The notes: generated from the letters alone by a model not told the origin. Counted from the first letter of the stretch, positions 54,037 to 62,348 are shown. The stretch: DNA of 64,000 nt from DATAGZ01 sp036263455 (GCA_036263455.1 DATAGZ010000010.1:1-64000); one strand, 5' to 3'. Program-made: numbers and translations.

Positions 54037-55611
54037 TTAGCCAAATATCAGTGCCTGCGCCCGGCGAACATGGGGCAGGCGTGACACTTCGACAAGAATT
54101 GGAGGTGGTATCGCTTCATCGACGGCGATCAAAGCGATGGCGTTTCCACCGACGGAAGCACGGCCCAGGGCGAAGGTCGCAATATTGATACCGTGGTGGC
54201 CGAGCAGCGATCCGAGGTTTCCGATCAATCCCGGCTTGTCTTCGTTGGTCACATAGAGCATGTGGCGGCTTACTTCGGCGTCGATATGGATGCCCTTGAT
54301 CTCCACGATGCGCGGCTTGCCGTTGGCAAATAGCGTGCCGGCGATCGAGCGCCTGCGGTCGGTGATGATCGTGACGCGCATCAGCGTCTGATAATCCCCG
54401 CCGCGTTCGTGCTTGATCTCGCTCACCTCGATGCCGCGCTCGCGCGCAACCAGCGGCGCGTTGACCATATTCACCGATTCCAAGGACGGGCGAAGCAGCC
54501 CCTCGAGCGCCAGGGCGCTCAGCGGCCGCGTGTTGAGTTCGGTGGCGTGACCTTCGTATTCGATGATCACTTGGCGCACGCCAGGTTCGGCCAATTGACC
54601 GGCGAAGGCGCCCAGCTGCCGGGCGAGCAGCATATAGGGTTTGAGCCGCGGCGCTTCCTCGATAGAGACCGACGGCATGTTCAGCGCATTGATGACGGCG
54701 TCGTGGATCAGGAAATCGCAGATTTGCTGGGCTATTTGGAGCGCGACATTATGTTGGGCCTCCTGGGTCGAAGCGCCTAGATGGGGCGTGGCGATGACCC
54801 GCGGATGGCCGATCAGGCCGGAATTTTCCGGGGGCTCCTGGGCGAAGACGTCGAGCGCCGCGCCGGCCACGGTCCCATCCTGCAGAGCAGCGAGGAGGTC
54901 TTCTTCCACCACGAGCGCGCCCCTCGCGCAATTGATCAGGCGGACGCCGTTTTTCATCTGGGCGAGAGTGGCATTGCGGATGAGCCCGCGCGTCGCCTCC
55001 GTCAGCGGCGTGTGCAGGGAAATGAAGTCGCTGTGCGCCAACAGGGTAGGAAGTTCGACCTTTTCAACGCCCAGCGCCACCGCTCGTTCGGGAGACAGGT
55101 AGGGATCGAAGGCCAACACTTTCATCTTGAGGCCGAGGGCGCGCTCGGCGACGATCGCGCCAATATTGCCGCAGCCGATAATGCCGAGGATCTTGCCATA
55201 GAGTTCGATGCCGACGAAGCGGTTCTTTTCCCATTTTCCTTCGCGCAGCGAGTGATCCGCCTGCGGGATGGCGCGGGCGAGCGCCATCATCATGGCGATT
55301 GAATGTTCCGCGGTGGTGATCGAATTGCCGAAGGGCGTATTCATCACGCATATGCCCCGCTCGGTCGCCGCGGCGAGATCGATATTGTCGACGCCAATGC
55401 CCGCCCGCCCGATTACCCGCAGCCGGTCTGCGCGGGCGATGACATCGCGGGTGATCTTGGCACCCGATCTGACCGCGATTCCGTCATAGGCGCCGATGAT
55501 CTCAGCGATTGCCTCGGGCTTCAAGCCGTGCCGGATGTCGATATCGATGTCGCGCTCGCGAAAAATCGCCAAAGCGGCCTCGGCCAAATCATCTGCGATC
55601 AGGACTTTCAT
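54037..55611 (-). CDS. serA: D-3-phosphoglycerate dehydrogenase
   Basis: A 524-residue long-form SerA, oxidising 3-phosphoglycerate with NAD+ as the first step of serine synthesis. The Rossmann loop GIIGCGNIGAIVAERA, the catalytic RLINCARGALV, and the Glu/His pair in AQEPPE and TPHLGAST are present. An ASB domain (about 315-445) and a C-terminal ACT domain (about 450-524) indicate serine feedback control. The start at 55611 overlaps the serC stop (ATGA), giving a serC-serA operon. Confidence 0.96.
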   Translation of the reverse strand: MKVLIADDLAEAALAIFRERDIDIDIRHGLKPEAIAEIIGAYDGIAVRSGAKITRDVIARADRLRVIGRAGIGVDNIDLAAATERGICVMNTPFGNSITTAEHSIAMMMALARAIPQADHSLREGKWEKNRFVGIELYGKILGIIGCGNIGAIVAERALGLKMKVLAFDPYLSPERAVALGVEKVELPTLLAHSDFISLHTPLTEATRGLIRNATLAQMKNGVRLINCARGALVVEEDLLAALQDGTVAGAALDVFAQEPPENSGLIGHPRVIATPHLGASTQEAQHNVALQIAQQICDFLIHDAVINALNMPSVSIEEAPRLKPYMLLARQLGAFAGQLAEPGVRQVIIEYEGHATELNTRPLSALALEGLLRPSLESVNMVNAPLVARERGIEVSEIKHERGGDYQTLMRVTIITDRRRSIAGTLFANGKPRIVEIKGIHIDAEVSRHMLYVTNEDKPGLIGNLGSLLGHHGINIATFALGRASVGGNAIALIAVDEAIPPPILVEVSRLPHVRRAQALIFG

Positions 55612-56729
55612 GCGCGGCTCGCCCGCGCGGTGAGGTGAGCCCAGTCGAGCCAGGGCAGCAAGGCGGCAATATCGCTTCCCTCGACGGTCGGGCCGCACCA
55701 GATGCGCAGTCCCTTCGGTGCATCGCGGTAGGATTCGATATCGTAGGCGGCCCCAGCCTGGGCCAGCAACGCCGTCATTGGCGCGGCCAGTTCTTTGTCC
55801 TCCAGGACGAGGCAGACCGAAACCGGCGAGCGGATCGCCTCACTCTCGGCGAGGTACCGTATCCATGGCGTACGCCCAACCCAATCATCCAGGCAAGCGG
55901 CGTTGGCGCGACACCGGCGGTGCAGCGCGGTCAGCCCGCCGATCTCTTCGGCCCAAGCCAGGGCGTCGAGATGGTCCTCGACGGCAAGCATCGAGGGCGT
56001 GTTGATAGTTTCCCCCGCGAAGATGCCTTCGGCCAGGCGATGGCCCTTCGCAAGCCTGAAAATCTTCGGCAAGGGCCGAGCCTCTTGGCCGGCGAGCCTT
56101 TCAACGGCGCGCGGGGACAGCGCAATCATCCCGAAACCGGCCTCGCCCCCCAGGGCTTTCTGCCAGGACCAAGTCACGACGTCGAGCTTCTGCCAAGGTA
56201 TATCCAGCATGAAAACCGCCGAGGTGGCGTCGCAGAGAACAAGACCTTCGCGGTGAGCGGCCAGCCAATGATCGTGGGGGATCATGACGCCGGAGGTCGT
56301 TCCATTCCAAGGAAAGACGAGATCGGCGTGGGAAGGGATGTCCTGAAGCGTTGGCAACGTGCCATAGGGGCTGCGCCGGATATCGAGATTCGACGGGACC
56401 AATCGCTCGAGATCGTCCGCCCATTCCTGACCGAACGCGTCGAATACCAAGGCCGTTACGGCCCTAGGCCCAATTAACGACCACAGCGCCATTTCGAACG
56501 CGCCGGTATCCGAGGCCGGAACGATGCCGATACGATAGTCCGAAGGGATGCCAAGCAATGCCCGCGAATGCTGGATGATTTCGGCAAGGCGTTGTTTACC
56601 GATGGAAGAACGGTGTGACCTTCCAAGGCTGCCGCGATCGAGCCGGGCGATATTCCAGCCTGGACGTTTGGCCGTAGGACCAGAGGAGAAAGTTGGCCGT
56701 CGGGGACGGATAGCAGGTATGTCAAGCAA
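55608..56729 (-). CDS. serC: Phosphoserine aminotransferase
   Basis: A 373-residue PLP enzyme making phosphoserine from phosphohydroxypyruvate and glutamate, of the alphaproteobacterial/archaeal-type SerC. The PLP lysine is in WSWQKALGGE (about residue 190), and DATSAVF and FPWNGTTSGV line the cofactor site. The start codon is TTG at 56729, supported by GAAGGAG 6 bases upstream and by the lack of any nearby in-frame ATG that would keep RPTFSSGPTAKRPGW. It heads the serC-serA operon. Confidence 0.93.
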   Translation of the reverse strand: MLDIPAIRPRRPTFSSGPTAKRPGWNIARLDRGSLGRSHRSSIGKQRLAEIIQHSRALLGIPSDYRIGIVPASDTGAFEMALWSLIGPRAVTALVFDAFGQEWADDLERLVPSNLDIRRSPYGTLPTLQDIPSHADLVFPWNGTTSGVMIPHDHWLAAHREGLVLCDATSAVFMLDIPWQKLDVVTWSWQKALGGEAGFGMIALSPRAVERLAGQEARPLPKIFRLAKGHRLAEGIFAGETINTPSMLAVEDHLDALAWAEEIGGLTALHRRCRANAACLDDWVGRTPWIRYLAESEAIRSPVSVCLVLEDKELAAPMTALLAQAGAAYDIESYRDAPKGLRIWCGPTVEGSDIAALLPWLDWAHLTARASRA

Positions 56730-56744
56730 GGCGCGCTCCTTCCA

Positions 56745-56770
56745 GAACGCCGCGTCCCAGTGGGAGGACG
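56745..56770 (-). promoter_or_regulatory. Possible structured leader in front of serC
   Basis: On the minus strand the short leader contains CGTCC and GGACG around an 8-base loop just before the GAAGGAG ribosome site. Alphaproteobacterial serC genes are known to carry a conserved leader RNA (the serC motif). This is only a simple hairpin match, and I could not verify the family consensus. Confidence 0.25.
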
Positions 56771-56856
56771 TGGCCCATCCCGACTAGGCCCGATTGACGA
56801 CAATCTGTCAAGTTCTGATAATGACGAGGCACGAAATGGCGAAAAGGAGAATAAGC

Positions 56857-57543
56857 ATGACCGGCCCGAAGGAGATCTTACTCGCGCGCACCTGGGATCT
56901 GCCGGTCCGGCTGTTCCATTGGTCGCTTGTGACATGTGTCCTTGTATCCTGGATCAGCGCCGAGCAGGGATATATGCATATCCATTATATAAGCGGCCTG
57001 TGCATTCTCGCTTTGCTCACGTTTCGTTTCCTGTGGGGTCTGGTCGGGTCGCCGATGGCGCGTTTTTCCCATTTCGTCCGTGGACCGCGGGCGATAGGCG
57101 CTTACCTGCGCGGGTTGAGTGTCCGCGCGCCATCCTACTCGGTTGGCCATAATGCCGTGGCAGGTCTTGCCGTCATGGCGCTCTTGGTCTTGCTCGCGAT
57201 TCAGGTTGGAAGCGGGCTATTCTCCAGCAGCGATGAGACCTTCGACGGACCTTTTGTGCGCTTTGTCGCATCCTCGGCCGGGCGCGCGGTGACCGCCTTT
57301 CATGAGATTAACTTCAATATATTGCTGGCGTTGATCGGCGTGCACCTCGCCTCGCAGCTCTTCTATTACTTCTGGAAAAGGGAAAATATCATTCGCGGCA
57401 TGGTTACCGGTTATACGGCGCTGCCGGCTGAGGTCGTGAGAGGGGCCGGGATCGGGACATTCCGCCACGCTCCCGCCGCGCGAGCTCTTATATGCTTATT
57501 GCCCGGAGCGGCGATAAGTTTGGCGATCTACGCCCTGTTTTAA
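56857..57543 (+). CDS. Cytochrome b561-type di-haem membrane protein
   Basis: A 228-residue bacterial cytochrome b561 (Ni-hydrogenase b-subunit-like) with four membrane helices. It begins ARTWDLPVRLFHWSLV, with the first haem His in FHW. Others are in YMHIHYISG, VGHNAVAGLAV and FHEINFNILLALIGVHLASQ. The start at 56857 is chosen for AAAGGAG 7 bases upstream. Members move electrons between quinol and soluble partners, often cytochrome c or di-haem proteins, but none is adjacent. Convergent, end to end, with ecfG. Confidence 0.88.
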   Translation: MTGPKEILLARTWDLPVRLFHWSLVTCVLVSWISAEQGYMHIHYISGLCILALLTFRFLWGLVGSPMARFSHFVRGPRAIGAYLRGLSVRAPSYSVGHNAVAGLAVMALLVLLAIQVGSGLFSSSDETFDGPFVRFVASSAGRAVTAFHEINFNILLALIGVHLASQLFYYFWKRENIIRGMVTGYTALPAEVVRGAGIGTFRHAPAARALICLLPGAAISLAIYALF

Positions 57544-58131
57544 TCAAGAATGACCTGCATCCTCGAGCATTTCGATGAATTCGCTCTCGGCGATGGGCTG
57601 CACGCTGCTGCGCGAGGGTAAAGCGCCCTGTTCGAGGGTCAGGTTCAGTTGGCTGCGCGCACGCGAAACGCGGCTCTTGATGGTGCCGATCTGACAGTTG
57701 CAGATGACGGCCGCTTCCTCGTAGCTGAGGCCGCCGGCGCCAATCAGCATAAGCACCTCACGATGCTCCGGATTGAGCTGCCAGAAAGCACGGCGGAAAT
57801 CGCACATCGCGAGGTTGGCTTCCTGCTGCCCGGAGGTCGTGGTCACCGATTCAATGGGTGGCATATCCTCGAGCGGCACCATGCGATATTTATTGCGCCG
57901 GCTATTGTTATAAAACATATGGCGAAGAATCGTGAATATCCAGGCCCGAAAGTTGGTGCCGGGCGTATACTGCTCTGCGGCATCAAGCGCGCGGACGATG
58001 GCGTCGTGAGAAAGATCGTCTGCCGCATCGCGATTGCGCGTGAGCGAGCGAGCGTAAGCCCGAAGATGTGGGATCGTGGTGAGAAGCTCGGTAATGAAAC
58101 CGGGATTTTGTCTGGCAACAGCTTCAATCAT
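57544..58131 (-). CDS. ecfG: General stress response sigma factor EcfG
   Basis: A 195-residue ECF sigma factor of the EcfG (ECF15) group. Region 2 reads LRAYARSLTRNRDAADDLSHDAIVRAL and FRAWIFTILRHMFYN; region 4 is REVLMLIGAGGLSYEEAAVICNCQIGTIKSRVSRAR, binding the -35 GGAAC. It is held by NepR until phosphorylated PhyR sequesters NepR. Its start overlaps the nepR stop by 8 bp. A GGAAC-N18-GTT site lies upstream of nepR, so the pair is probably autoregulated. Confidence 0.95.
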   Translation of the reverse strand: MIEAVARQNPGFITELLTTIPHLRAYARSLTRNRDAADDLSHDAIVRALDAAEQYTPGTNFRAWIFTILRHMFYNNSRRNKYRMVPLEDMPPIESVTTTSGQQEANLAMCDFRRAFWQLNPEHREVLMLIGAGGLSYEEAAVICNCQIGTIKSRVSRARSQLNLTLEQGALPSRSSVQPIAESEFIEMLEDAGHS

Positions 58132-58336
58132 TGGAGCCCGCCATTTTATTTTGCAGCTTGGTCACGAGCTGAGAAAGCTCATCTGGAAGAGGCTCATTGA
58201 CGACGTCGTTATAGAGGCGGAGCAGTTGGGAATCGAACCAACGGTCACGATGGCGCGGCTGTTTGGATGGTCCCTCGACGGAAGGGCTGGGCGGCGTCTT
58301 ACTCGGTTTGGATTCCATCTTGCTCACAGTTTGCAT
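58124..58336 (-). CDS. nepR: Anti-sigma factor NepR
   Basis: A 70-residue NepR-family anti-sigma factor. The N-terminal 35 residues are Pro/Ser/Lys-rich and disordered. The core helices are DSQLLRLYNDVVNEPLPDELSQLVTKL, the signature that binds either EcfG or the sigma-like domain of PhyR. It is the first gene of nepR-ecfG and divergent from phyR, the classical arrangement. Confidence 0.94.
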   Translation of the reverse strand: MQTVSKMESKPSKTPPSPSVEGPSKQPRHRDRWFDSQLLRLYNDVVNEPLPDELSQLVTKLQNKMAGSND

Positions 58337-58405
58337 AGTATATACTCGTGTCGAGGCTTACGATACCCCGTAGGAGGGATACAATAGACAAGGCCTGAGC
58401 GGTAC

Positions 58406-58431
58406 AACCCGCGACGCGGATGGTTTGTTCC
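58406..58431 (-). promoter_or_regulatory. EcfG-type promoter of nepR-ecfG
   Basis: Minus-strand GGAAC (58431-58427) and GTT (58408-58406) are separated by 18 bases, matching the EcfG consensus GGAAC-N17/18-GTT. The site lies 70 bp ahead of nepR and implies positive autoregulation of the sigma factor and its antagonist. Confidence 0.7.
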
Positions 58432-58489
58432 CGTCAATCAAAAAAATTTTTCGATTGTAAAAGCAGGCAGGATCAGCGCATTTTTAACC

Positions 58490-59296
58490 ATGGCCGAAAG
58501 CTCCCAAAACATTGTCGATCATCTTCCCTATCTTCGCCGCTATGCGCGGGCCTTGACCGGATCGCAGAAGGCAGGTGACCTCTATGTGCGCATTCTCCTG
58601 GAAAGCTTGCTGGAAAATCGTGAGCTGTTGAAGGGAAGTGGAGGGAATGTGCGCATTGCGCTTTTCCGATTGTTTCATGAAATCGCCGAAAGATTGATCG
58701 CCGATCCGGATTGCGGCGCCGATATCGCAGAGGCGGGGGTCGAGGCGCGGATACAAGCCTTGCCACCGATGGAGCGCCGGGCCTTGCTATTGTCCGCCCT
58801 GGAAGGGTTCAGCCAAGGCGATATCGCCACGATCCTGGATCTCAGTGAAGAGGACGTCGTCGATTTACTGAATGCCGCCTGGCAGTTGGTAAATGCCCAG
58901 GTGGCAACAAGCGTGATGATTATCGAGGATGAACCGGTGATCGCTCTCGACGTGGCAGGCATCGTTCGTGAAATCGGCCATAATGTCATGGGAATTGCGG
59001 CGAGCCATCGGGAGGCGCTGTCCCTGGTCCGAAACAATCCGCCCGGCCTGATTTTGGCCGATATCGATCTCGGCATTGGTGGGTCAGGGCTTGAGGCGGT
59101 ACAGGAAATCCTTCGTCACCACGATATTCCCGTGATTTTTGTAACGGCCTATCCCGAGCGTCTCCTCACCGGGGAGCGGCCGGAGCCGACGTATCTTGTA
59201 ACCAAGCCGTTTGAGACCGAGACATTGAAGGTGACCATCTCTCAAGCTTTGTCGGTCCATGCAGGCAATCGGGTGATGGCGAATTCGGTCGCATAA
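58490..59296 (+). CDS. phyR: Response regulator PhyR with sigma-like N-terminal domain
   Basis: A 268-residue anti-anti-sigma response regulator. Residues 1-135 form an EcfG-like domain (HLPYLRRYARALTGSQ and LEGFSQGDIATILDLSEEDV). Residues 140-262 form a receiver domain with acidic residues EDE (146-148), phospho-acceptor Asp191 in LADIDLG and Lys239 in VTKPF. On phosphorylation it binds NepR and frees EcfG. Upstream is an AT-rich stretch without a clear ribosome site or EcfG motif on this strand. Confidence 0.96.
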   Translation: MAESSQNIVDHLPYLRRYARALTGSQKAGDLYVRILLESLLENRELLKGSGGNVRIALFRLFHEIAERLIADPDCGADIAEAGVEARIQALPPMERRALLLSALEGFSQGDIATILDLSEEDVVDLLNAAWQLVNAQVATSVMIIEDEPVIALDVAGIVREIGHNVMGIAASHREALSLVRNNPPGLILADIDLGIGGSGLEAVQEILRHHDIPVIFVTAYPERLLTGERPEPTYLVTKPFETETLKVTISQALSVHAGNRVMANSVA

Positions 59297-59339
59297 GGAA
59301 CGAAGGAGCGCTCCCGGATCTTACGGCAAAGAGGCAGGT

Positions 59340-61130
59340 ATGCGTCTTTCTTTTGATTCACTCCGCAATAGGCTCTTCGCGCTCTTCGCTCTGGTCATCG
59401 TCGTTCCCTGTCTCTTCGGGGTCTTTGCTGCCTATAGTAATTATAAGGAATTGCTATCGCGGGTGCGCATGAATAATTACCACCTAGCGGTGCTTGCCTC
59501 GAACTTCGAAGCGGGCGTGTTTCTGCAAACCCAGCATCTCGCGGACTCTCTAGCTCATGAAGCGACCATATTGTCGGTGGGACGTGACGCAAACGATGCG
59601 GCGCGCGATGCCTGCAACCGCATGCTAATGGCCGCTATCAAGCCGTATCCTGTCTATGGGAGCGCAGCACTTTATGGTGTCGATGGGAAAGTGCGGTGCG
59701 AGACGAGCCAGGACCCCTCGTTCCAAGATGTATCTGCCCGGGCTTGGTTTCGAAAATTGCTCGTGCTGCGGACGAGCGAGGTGGGCGACGCAGAATATTC
59801 GACGCTTCTCGCCGAACCGGTCATTTCGTTTGCCATGCCGCTTCTTGTCCAAGGAAAGGACATAGCGGGTGTGCTGAGCTTGCGGATCCGGCTCAATTGG
59901 TTGAATGCCGTGGGCCATGATCGTGGGCTCCCGGCGGGAAGCGGCTTCAAAATTCTGGACTCGCAAGGAAATATTCTGATTGCCGGCAGCCGGAGCACGA
60001 CAGCACCGGACGCCGAGTTGCCGGCCGATCTCCCCGAGCTTCTCAAACAGGCGCCCGAGGCGGTCTCCGCCAAGGGCCAGGACGGGCTGCAGCGGCTTTA
60101 TTCAGTCCATGCGTTAGCCGAAGGCGGGCCTTACGGCCTCTTCAGCAGGCCCTATGACAGCATGGTTGGGCCATTGCGCCGCAATATGTTGGTCCAGATC
60201 GCCATTCTGGCGCTGGTGTCCTTGACCGGGATGATGGCAGCCCTCACCGGGGCGCGGCTGCTGGTGACACGCTGGACCGAGCAGCTAGCCCGGTTCGCTC
60301 GTCACATCAGCTCAGGGAAGGAGGCGCGCTACCCCGATCTCACCGGCGCGCCTCGGGAATTCCAAGAGCTTGGCGAGGCGCTAGCGCGCATGAACGAGCG
60401 CATCAAGGGCCGTGAGCACGATTTGAAGGTCTCGCTCGCGCAGAAGCAGATCATGCTCCGCGAGATTCACCATCGCGTGAAAAACAATCTGCAAATCGTG
60501 ACGAGTCTCCTCAACATTTATGCGCGGCTGCAAAAATCCGAGCCGATCAAACAGTCCTTAGCCGACATACAGGTTCGCATCAATACGCTCGCATTGGTTC
60601 ACCGCCATCTCTATGAGAGCCAGGATCTTCAGGAAATCAATCTCGCCCCCTTCATGACCAACCTTTGCAATCTGCTTTATGACGGCTGCGGCATTTCCGG
60701 TCGGCGCATCCGCTTGCTGGTCGATATTTCGCCCATAAGTATCGCCGGCGAACGCGCGGTTCCTTTGGCGCTTTTCACCACGGAAATTCTCACCAACGCT
60801 TTTAAGCACGCCTTTCCCGAGCAGCGCAGGGGAACAATCCGGGTGAAATTACAGGTTGCGCCGGATGGCGCGGCGGTATTGATCATCGCCGATGACGGCA
60901 TCGGATATCCTCACTCCTCGGAGCCGCAGCAGTTCAGCATGGGCCAATATCTGGTTTCCTCGCTGACCAAACAGCTTGGCGGTACGCTGAATTATTCCAA
61001 TGGAAGCGGGACGGTGGTGACTTTGCATTTTAACATTCACGGAAATGCGGCAGACAAGTCCGACCTCGAGCCCGACGCGACGGCCACGATAGAGGAACCG
61101 GATACTGCTTTGCCAGTTAACCAGCTGTAG
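59340..61130 (+). CDS. Membrane sensor histidine kinase, HisKA_2 family (PhyK-like)
   Basis: A 596-residue sensor kinase. Membrane helices at 11-33 and 283-305 enclose a periplasmic dCache-like sensor domain. A HAMP-like region (about 300-355) follows. The phospho-acceptor box REIHHRVKNNLQ has His377/378 and belongs to the HisKA_2/HWE type used by general stress kinases. The HATPase_c domain (about 475-570) has TNAFKHAFP and DDGIGYP. Position 43 bp after phyR makes it the probable PhyR kinase. Confidence 0.93.
   Translation: MRLSFDSLRNRLFALFALVIVVPCLFGVFAAYSNYKELLSRVRMNNYHLAVLASNFEAGVFLQTQHLADSLAHEATILSVGRDANDAARDACNRMLMAAIKPYPVYGSAALYGVDGKVRCETSQDPSFQDVSARAWFRKLLVLRTSEVGDAEYSTLLAEPVISFAMPLLVQGKDIAGVLSLRIRLNWLNAVGHDRGLPAGSGFKILDSQGNILIAGSRSTTAPDAELPADLPELLKQAPEAVSAKGQDGLQRLYSVHALAEGGPYGLFSRPYDSMVGPLRRNMLVQIAILALVSLTGMMAALTGARLLVTRWTEQLARFARHISSGKEARYPDLTGAPREFQELGEALARMNERIKGREHDLKVSLAQKQIMLREIHHRVKNNLQIVTSLLNIYARLQKSEPIKQSLADIQVRINTLALVHRHLYESQDLQEINLAPFMTNLCNLLYDGCGISGRRIRLLVDISPISIAGERAVPLALFTTEILTNAFKHAFPEQRRGTIRVKLQVAPDGAAVLIIADDGIGYPHSSEPQQFSMGQYLVSSLTKQLGGTLNYSNGSGTVVTLHFNIHGNAADKSDLEPDATATIEEPDTALPVNQL
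61094..61118 (+). promoter_or_regulatory. EcfG-type promoter inside the kinase 3' end
   Basis: GGAAC at 61094-61098 and GTT at 61116-61118 with a 17-base spacer. It lies within the last 40 bases of the histidine kinase gene, 28 bp before the 24-residue small membrane protein. It would let the two small genes be induced independently of the kinase. Confidence 0.6.
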
Positions 61131-61145
61131 AAGCTGGAGGACTGC

Positions 61146-61220
61146 ATGCGATACGCATTGTTGTGGTTGTTAGGTGTACCCATTCCGGTATTGATCCTGC
61201 TCTGGCTCCTCTTTCGTTAG
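61146..61220 (+). CDS. Very small hydrophobic membrane peptide
   Basis: A 24-residue open frame, MRYALLWLLGVPIPVLILLW followed by LLFR, too short for gene finders. GGAGG lies 5 bases before the ATG and the next gene starts 9 bp after the stop with its own AGGAGA. One hydrophobic helix fills almost the whole peptide, with Arg near both ends. An EcfG-type promoter stands just upstream. I believe it is translated, based on ribosome site, promoter and spacing. Function unknown. Confidence 0.65.
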   Translation: MRYALLWLLGVPIPVLILLWLLFR

Positions 61221-61229
61221 GAGAGACAC

Positions 61230-61415
61230 ATGCTGCGTTGGGCTTTGGTATTTTTCGTCATTGCCGTGATTGCCGCTCTTTTTGGTTTTACTGGAATATC
61301 GGCCGCGGCTACCCAGATTGCTCAGTTTCTTTTCTGGATATTTGTCGTGCTGTTTGTGGCGACTGGAATCATTTATCTGGTGTCGGGGCGACGCTCGGCT
61401 CCTCCGCCAATGTAG
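61230..61415 (+). CDS. DUF1328 (YtjA-like) small membrane protein
   Basis: A 61-residue protein with two membrane helices (about 4-22 and 32-52) and a short GRRSAPPPM tail. RWALVFFVIAVIAALFGFTG followed by AQFLFWIFVVLFV is the DUF1328 pattern. Members are widespread in Proteobacteria and often belong to the general stress regulon. It shares the upstream EcfG-type promoter with the 24-residue peptide. Molecular role unknown. Confidence 0.9.
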   Translation: MLRWALVFFVIAVIAALFGFTGISAAATQIAQFLFWIFVVLFVATGIIYLVSGRRSAPPPM

Positions 61416-61441
61416 AAGCACGAAACAAAGAAGCACGTAAA

Positions 61442-61470
61442 ACAATAGGCCCGCAATGCGGGCCTATTGT
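61442..61470. terminator. Strong bidirectional hairpin between DUF1328 and CsbD genes
   Basis: A perfect 13-bp stem (61442-61454 with 61458-61470) closes an AAT loop. On the minus strand it is followed by TTTTACG, so it should end the PRC-barrel/CsbD transcript efficiently. On the plus strand the T-run is missing. Confidence 0.75.
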
Positions 61471-61488
61471 CTACTCAGGTTTCATTGG

Positions 61489-61704
61489 TTATTCCGGCCA
61501 GTCGTCGGGATAGCGCCTTGAGAATTCCTTGACCTGGCGCTCTGCCTCGTCCCGGGCAATACCGTAGCGCTCCTGGATTCGGCCGGTCAATTGGTCGTGC
61601 TGGCCTTCGATCTTGCTTATATCGTCATCGGTCAGCTTGCCCCACTGCTCTTTGACGAGGCCTTTCATTCGCTTCCATGTACCGCCCATCTCGTCTTTAT
61701 TCAT
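61489..61704 (-). CDS. CsbD family stress protein
   Basis: A 71-residue CsbD-like protein. MNKDEMGGTWKRMKGLVKEQ and DDDISKIEGQHDQLTGRIQERYG are diagnostic. The family is named from a sigma-B-controlled Bacillus protein and is commonly stress-induced in Proteobacteria; its activity is unknown. AGGAGA lies 6 bases before the start at 61704. The gene starts 10 bp after the PRC-barrel gene and is co-transcribed with it. Confidence 0.93.
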   Translation of the reverse strand: MNKDEMGGTWKRMKGLVKEQWGKLTDDDISKIEGQHDQLTGRIQERYGIARDEAERQVKEFSRRYPDDWPE

Positions 61705-61714
61705 TCCATATCTC

Positions 61715-62251
61715 CTATTGCTGCGCACCATTGCCGCGATTATATTCCGGCATCGTGCGCAGGCGATCCTTTGTGATATTGACCATCGCCACCGTGTCGC
61801 CATTCATCTGCGTAATATGAATGTCGTTCCAGCCCAAAAATACCGGGCGGGCGCCAATGCCCAGAAAACCGCCAACATCGACCACCACGCCTTTGACCTG
61901 GCCGCTGGTGTCCATGACGACATCCCCGACCGAGCCGATGCTCTCGTTCTGGCCGTTGCGTACGCTCAAGCCAATGACCTTGCTGACATTGACCGAACCG
62001 TCGCTGTTGGTAACGGGCGTCGTCGTGGTCAACCGGCCCAGGGTCGACTGATCCTGGCCATTATTTTGATTGGACGTATCGTTCGTCGGTTGAGTTGTCG
62101 TGTCGGTTCCAGTCCCGGTTGCGGGAGCGGGAGTATTCTGCGGGGCCGTGCCGTTATTGTTGTTTTGATCCGTATTATTTTGCGCCCAGCTGAGGCTGGA
62201 CCCGATCAACAGGCCGCCGACCGCCGCACTGAGAAGTAAGAGTTTGCGCAT
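61715..62251 (-). CDS. Exported PRC-barrel domain protein
   Basis: A 178-residue protein with a Sec signal peptide (1-24, ending SSLSWAQ). A low-complexity Asn/Thr/Gln/Pro stretch at about 25-75 precedes a PRC-barrel domain (about 90-170: VIGLSVRNGQNESIGSVGDV, VVVDVGGFLGIGARPV). PRC-barrels bind proteins or surfaces; exported versions are frequent in alphaproteobacterial stress regulons. GAAAGGAG precedes the start at 62251. A near-consensus EcfG promoter lies upstream. Confidence 0.88.
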   Translation of the reverse strand: MRKLLLLSAAVGGLLIGSSLSWAQNNTDQNNNNGTAPQNTPAPATGTGTDTTTQPTNDTSNQNNGQDQSTLGRLTTTTPVTNSDGSVNVSKVIGLSVRNGQNESIGSVGDVVMDTSGQVKGVVVDVGGFLGIGARPVFLGWNDIHITQMNGDTVAMVNITKDRLRTMPEYNRGNGAQQ

Positions 62252-62273
62252 AGTGTCTCCTTTCTCTTCTATC

Positions 62274-62298
62274 AACAGCGAAAGCGTTAAGACGTTTC
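62274..62298 (-). promoter_or_regulatory. Near-consensus EcfG promoter of the PRC-barrel/CsbD operon
   Basis: Minus-strand GAAAC (62298-62294, one mismatch to GGAAC) and GTT (62276-62274) are 17 bases apart, 23 bp before the start codon. It is divergent from the perfect site at 62306-62330, with 7 bp between the two -35 elements. Confidence 0.5.
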
Positions 62299-62305
62299 AA
62301 TCAAA

Positions 62306-62330
62306 GGAACGGTCCAGCTTCTGGCGCGTT
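62306..62330 (+). promoter_or_regulatory. EcfG-type promoter of the 92-residue protein gene
   Basis: GGAAC (62306-62310), 17-base spacer ending in C, and GTT (62328-62330): an exact match to GGAAC-N16-CGTT, 18 bp before the start at 62349. Confidence 0.72.
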
Positions 62331-62348
62331 AGCAAAGAGGAGGTAGGC

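Noticed and set aside
58440..58489. EcfG promoter directly upstream of phyR on the plus strand
   Set aside because: The AT-rich stretch contains no GGAAC or single-mismatch form with a correctly spaced GTT.
59297..59320. GGAAC before the histidine kinase gene as an EcfG promoter
   Set aside because: No GTT occurs 16-18 bases downstream (TCT/CTT instead), so only half the motif is present.
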